From an uncultured Labedella sp. (GTDB lineage: Bacteria > Actinomycetota > Actinomycetes > Actinomycetales > Microbacteriaceae), in contig CAKTZW010000084.1 in the NCBI GenBank assembly GCA_934636065.1, positions 1 through 7,484 of the forward strand: a DNA stretch of 7,484 bases. The letters are read 5' to 3'. Shown here one piece after another: positions 6,638-7,484 of the stretch (position 1 is its first letter; each line of letters begins with the position of its first letter). The translations under genes and the position numbers were made by a program. Under the pieces are notes generated by a model. The model searched no databases, was not told the DNA's origin, and worked only from the letters and a program-made list of their open reading frames with translations.

Positions 6638-7484
6638 GCGCTCACCTCCGCATTCCTCGCCGGTTTCGCGCTGTCGCTCACGCGGAGCAGGAGCGCGACG
6701 ATGATCCAGTTCGCGACGAGGGACGAACCGCCGGCCGCGAGGAACGGCGTCGTGAGCCCCGTGAGCGGGATGACCCGCGTGACCCCGCCGACCATGATGA
6801 ACACCTGCAGGGCGACGGTGAAGGCGAGGCCCAGCGAGAGCAGCTTGCCGAAGTCGTCGCCGTCGAGGAAGCCGACGCGGATGCCGCGGCCGACGAACAC
6901 GAGGTAGAGGGACAGGATGGCGAAGATGCCGGCGAGGCCGAGCTCCTCGCCGAGGCTCGCGATGATGTAGTCGCTCTCCGCGAGCGGCGTGATGGCTGGC
7001 CGGCCCTGGCCGAGACCCGTCCCCACCAGGCCGCCGTGGGCGAGACCGAAGATGCCCTGCAGGAGCTGGAAGCTGCCGCCCTCGGCGTCGTAGACCTCCT
7101 GGCTGAACGCGTCGAGCCAGTTGTTGAACCGCCCGTTGACGTAGGTGAGGGACTGGCTCGCGACGGCCGCTCCGCCGCCGAAGAGTCCGAGGCCGATGAG
7201 CACCCAGCTCAGCCGGCCCGTGGCGACGTAGATCATCACCGTGAACATGCCGAAGTACAGCAGGGCCGTGCCGAGGTCACGCTGGAAGACGATGACGCCC
7301 ATCGAGAGGGCCCAGACGACGACGATGGGTCCGAGGTCGCGCAGCCGCGGGAACTGGATGCCGAGGAAGCGGCGTCCGACGAGCGAGAGGGTGTCACGCG
7401 TCCGCACGAGGTACCCGGCGAAGAAGATCGCGAGCGCGATCTTCGCGACCTCGCCCGGCTGGAACGACAGCAGGTCTCCGATCC
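6634..7484 (-). CDS. rodA: SEDS-family glycan polymerase RodA/FtsW, 5'-partial at window edge
   Basis: Polytopic membrane peptidoglycan glycosyltransferase that polymerises lipid II and pairs with a class B PBP. The frame stays open through the right edge; about 282 C-terminal residues are visible, beginning IGDLLSFQPGEVAKIAL. A GTG at 7407 is internal, because conserved SEDS sequence (FQPGEVAK) lies upstream of it. About seven membrane helices are visible. Recognisable elements are FQRDLGTALLYF, the extracellular loop RFNNWLDAF whose Asp (codon 7111-7113) matches the essential SEDS aspartate, ESDYIIASLGEELGLAG, and PLTGLTTPFLAAGGSS near the end. The family is shared by RodA, FtsW and SpoVE; rodA is chosen because the homologue next to pbpA and pknA in mycobacteria has that name. 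The stop overlaps the pbpA GTG by 4 bp. Any further operon genes upstream (phosphatase, FHA proteins in relatives) are outside the window. Confidence 0.93.
   Translation of the reverse strand, partial: IGDLLSFQPGEVAKIALAIFFAGYLVRTRDTLSLVGRRFLGIQFPRLRDLGPIVVVWALSMGVIVFQRDLGTALLYFGMFTVMIYVATGRLSWVLIGLGLFGGGAAVASQSLTYVNGRFNNWLDAFSQEVYDAEGGSFQLLQGIFGLAHGGLVGTGLGQGRPAITPLAESDYIIASLGEELGLAGIFAILSLYLVFVGRGIRVGFLDGDDFGKLLSLGLAFTVALQVFIMVGGVTRVIPLTGLTTPFLAAGGSSLVANWIIVALLLRVSDSAKPARNAEVSA
6642..6649 (-). promoter_or_regulatory. strong ribosome binding site for pbpA
   Basis: GGAGGTGA lies within the last codons of rodA, with GGAGG ending 7 bases before the GTG at 6637. It confirms the GTG start and the GTGA overlap, the strongest Shine-Dalgarno match in the window. 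Confidence 0.7.

Noticed and set aside
7405..7407. GTG as the start of rodA
   Set aside because: Conserved SEDS sequence (FQPGEVAK and a membrane helix) continues upstream in frame to the window edge.

Overview
The window is a stretch of high-GC actinobacterial chromosome. Strong G/C third positions, GTG starts, and a PASTA kinase – kinase – PBP – SEDS cluster facing a pabA/trpG-type gene match the conserved near-origin growth and division locus of Actinobacteria (in Mycobacterium tuberculosis, the trpG side against pknB-pknA-pbpA-rodA). The sortase and overall protein style suggest Microbacteriaceae, possibly Microbacterium; that family-level call is from memory of similar loci, not from a search.

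Layout. The left part (1-1530) reads on the + strand: the 3' portion of a class E sortase, then a 52-residue single-pass membrane protein whose ATG overlaps the sortase stop by one base, then a glutamine amidotransferase subunit (pabA/trpG type). From 1560 to the right edge everything reads on the - strand, in transcription order: a SEDS-family RodA/FtsW glycosyltransferase (cut by the right edge), a class B penicillin-binding protein (pbpA), a PknA-type kinase and a PknB-type kinase. rodA-pbpA and pbpA-pknA each overlap by 4 bp (GTGA, ATGA), indicating translational coupling. pknB follows pknA after a 54-bp gap with its own ribosome binding site. The two transcription units converge on a 29-bp gap that contains most of a 13-bp tandem duplication and no convincing terminator.

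How the genes work together. RodA/FtsW polymerises glycan strands from lipid II and the partner PbpA cross-links them. The two membrane kinases carry PASTA domains outside the cell, which in this family sense muropeptides or lipid II, and phosphorylate cytoplasmic regulators of wall growth. The phosphatase and FHA-domain partners usually lie upstream of rodA, outside this window. The sortase attaches surface proteins to the same wall. The amidotransferase serves folate or tryptophan synthesis and is a conserved neighbour with no obvious wall role.

This is a recognisable, conserved locus; I do not see a new defence, mobile or RNA-based system. The less ordinary points are the extra extracellular domain and Gly/Asn-rich tail on the PknA-type kinase, the tiny membrane protein, cysteine pairs in the exported domains, matching threonine motifs in both kinase linkers, and the tandem duplication over the pknB stop. 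No gene-free stretch exceeds 54 bp.
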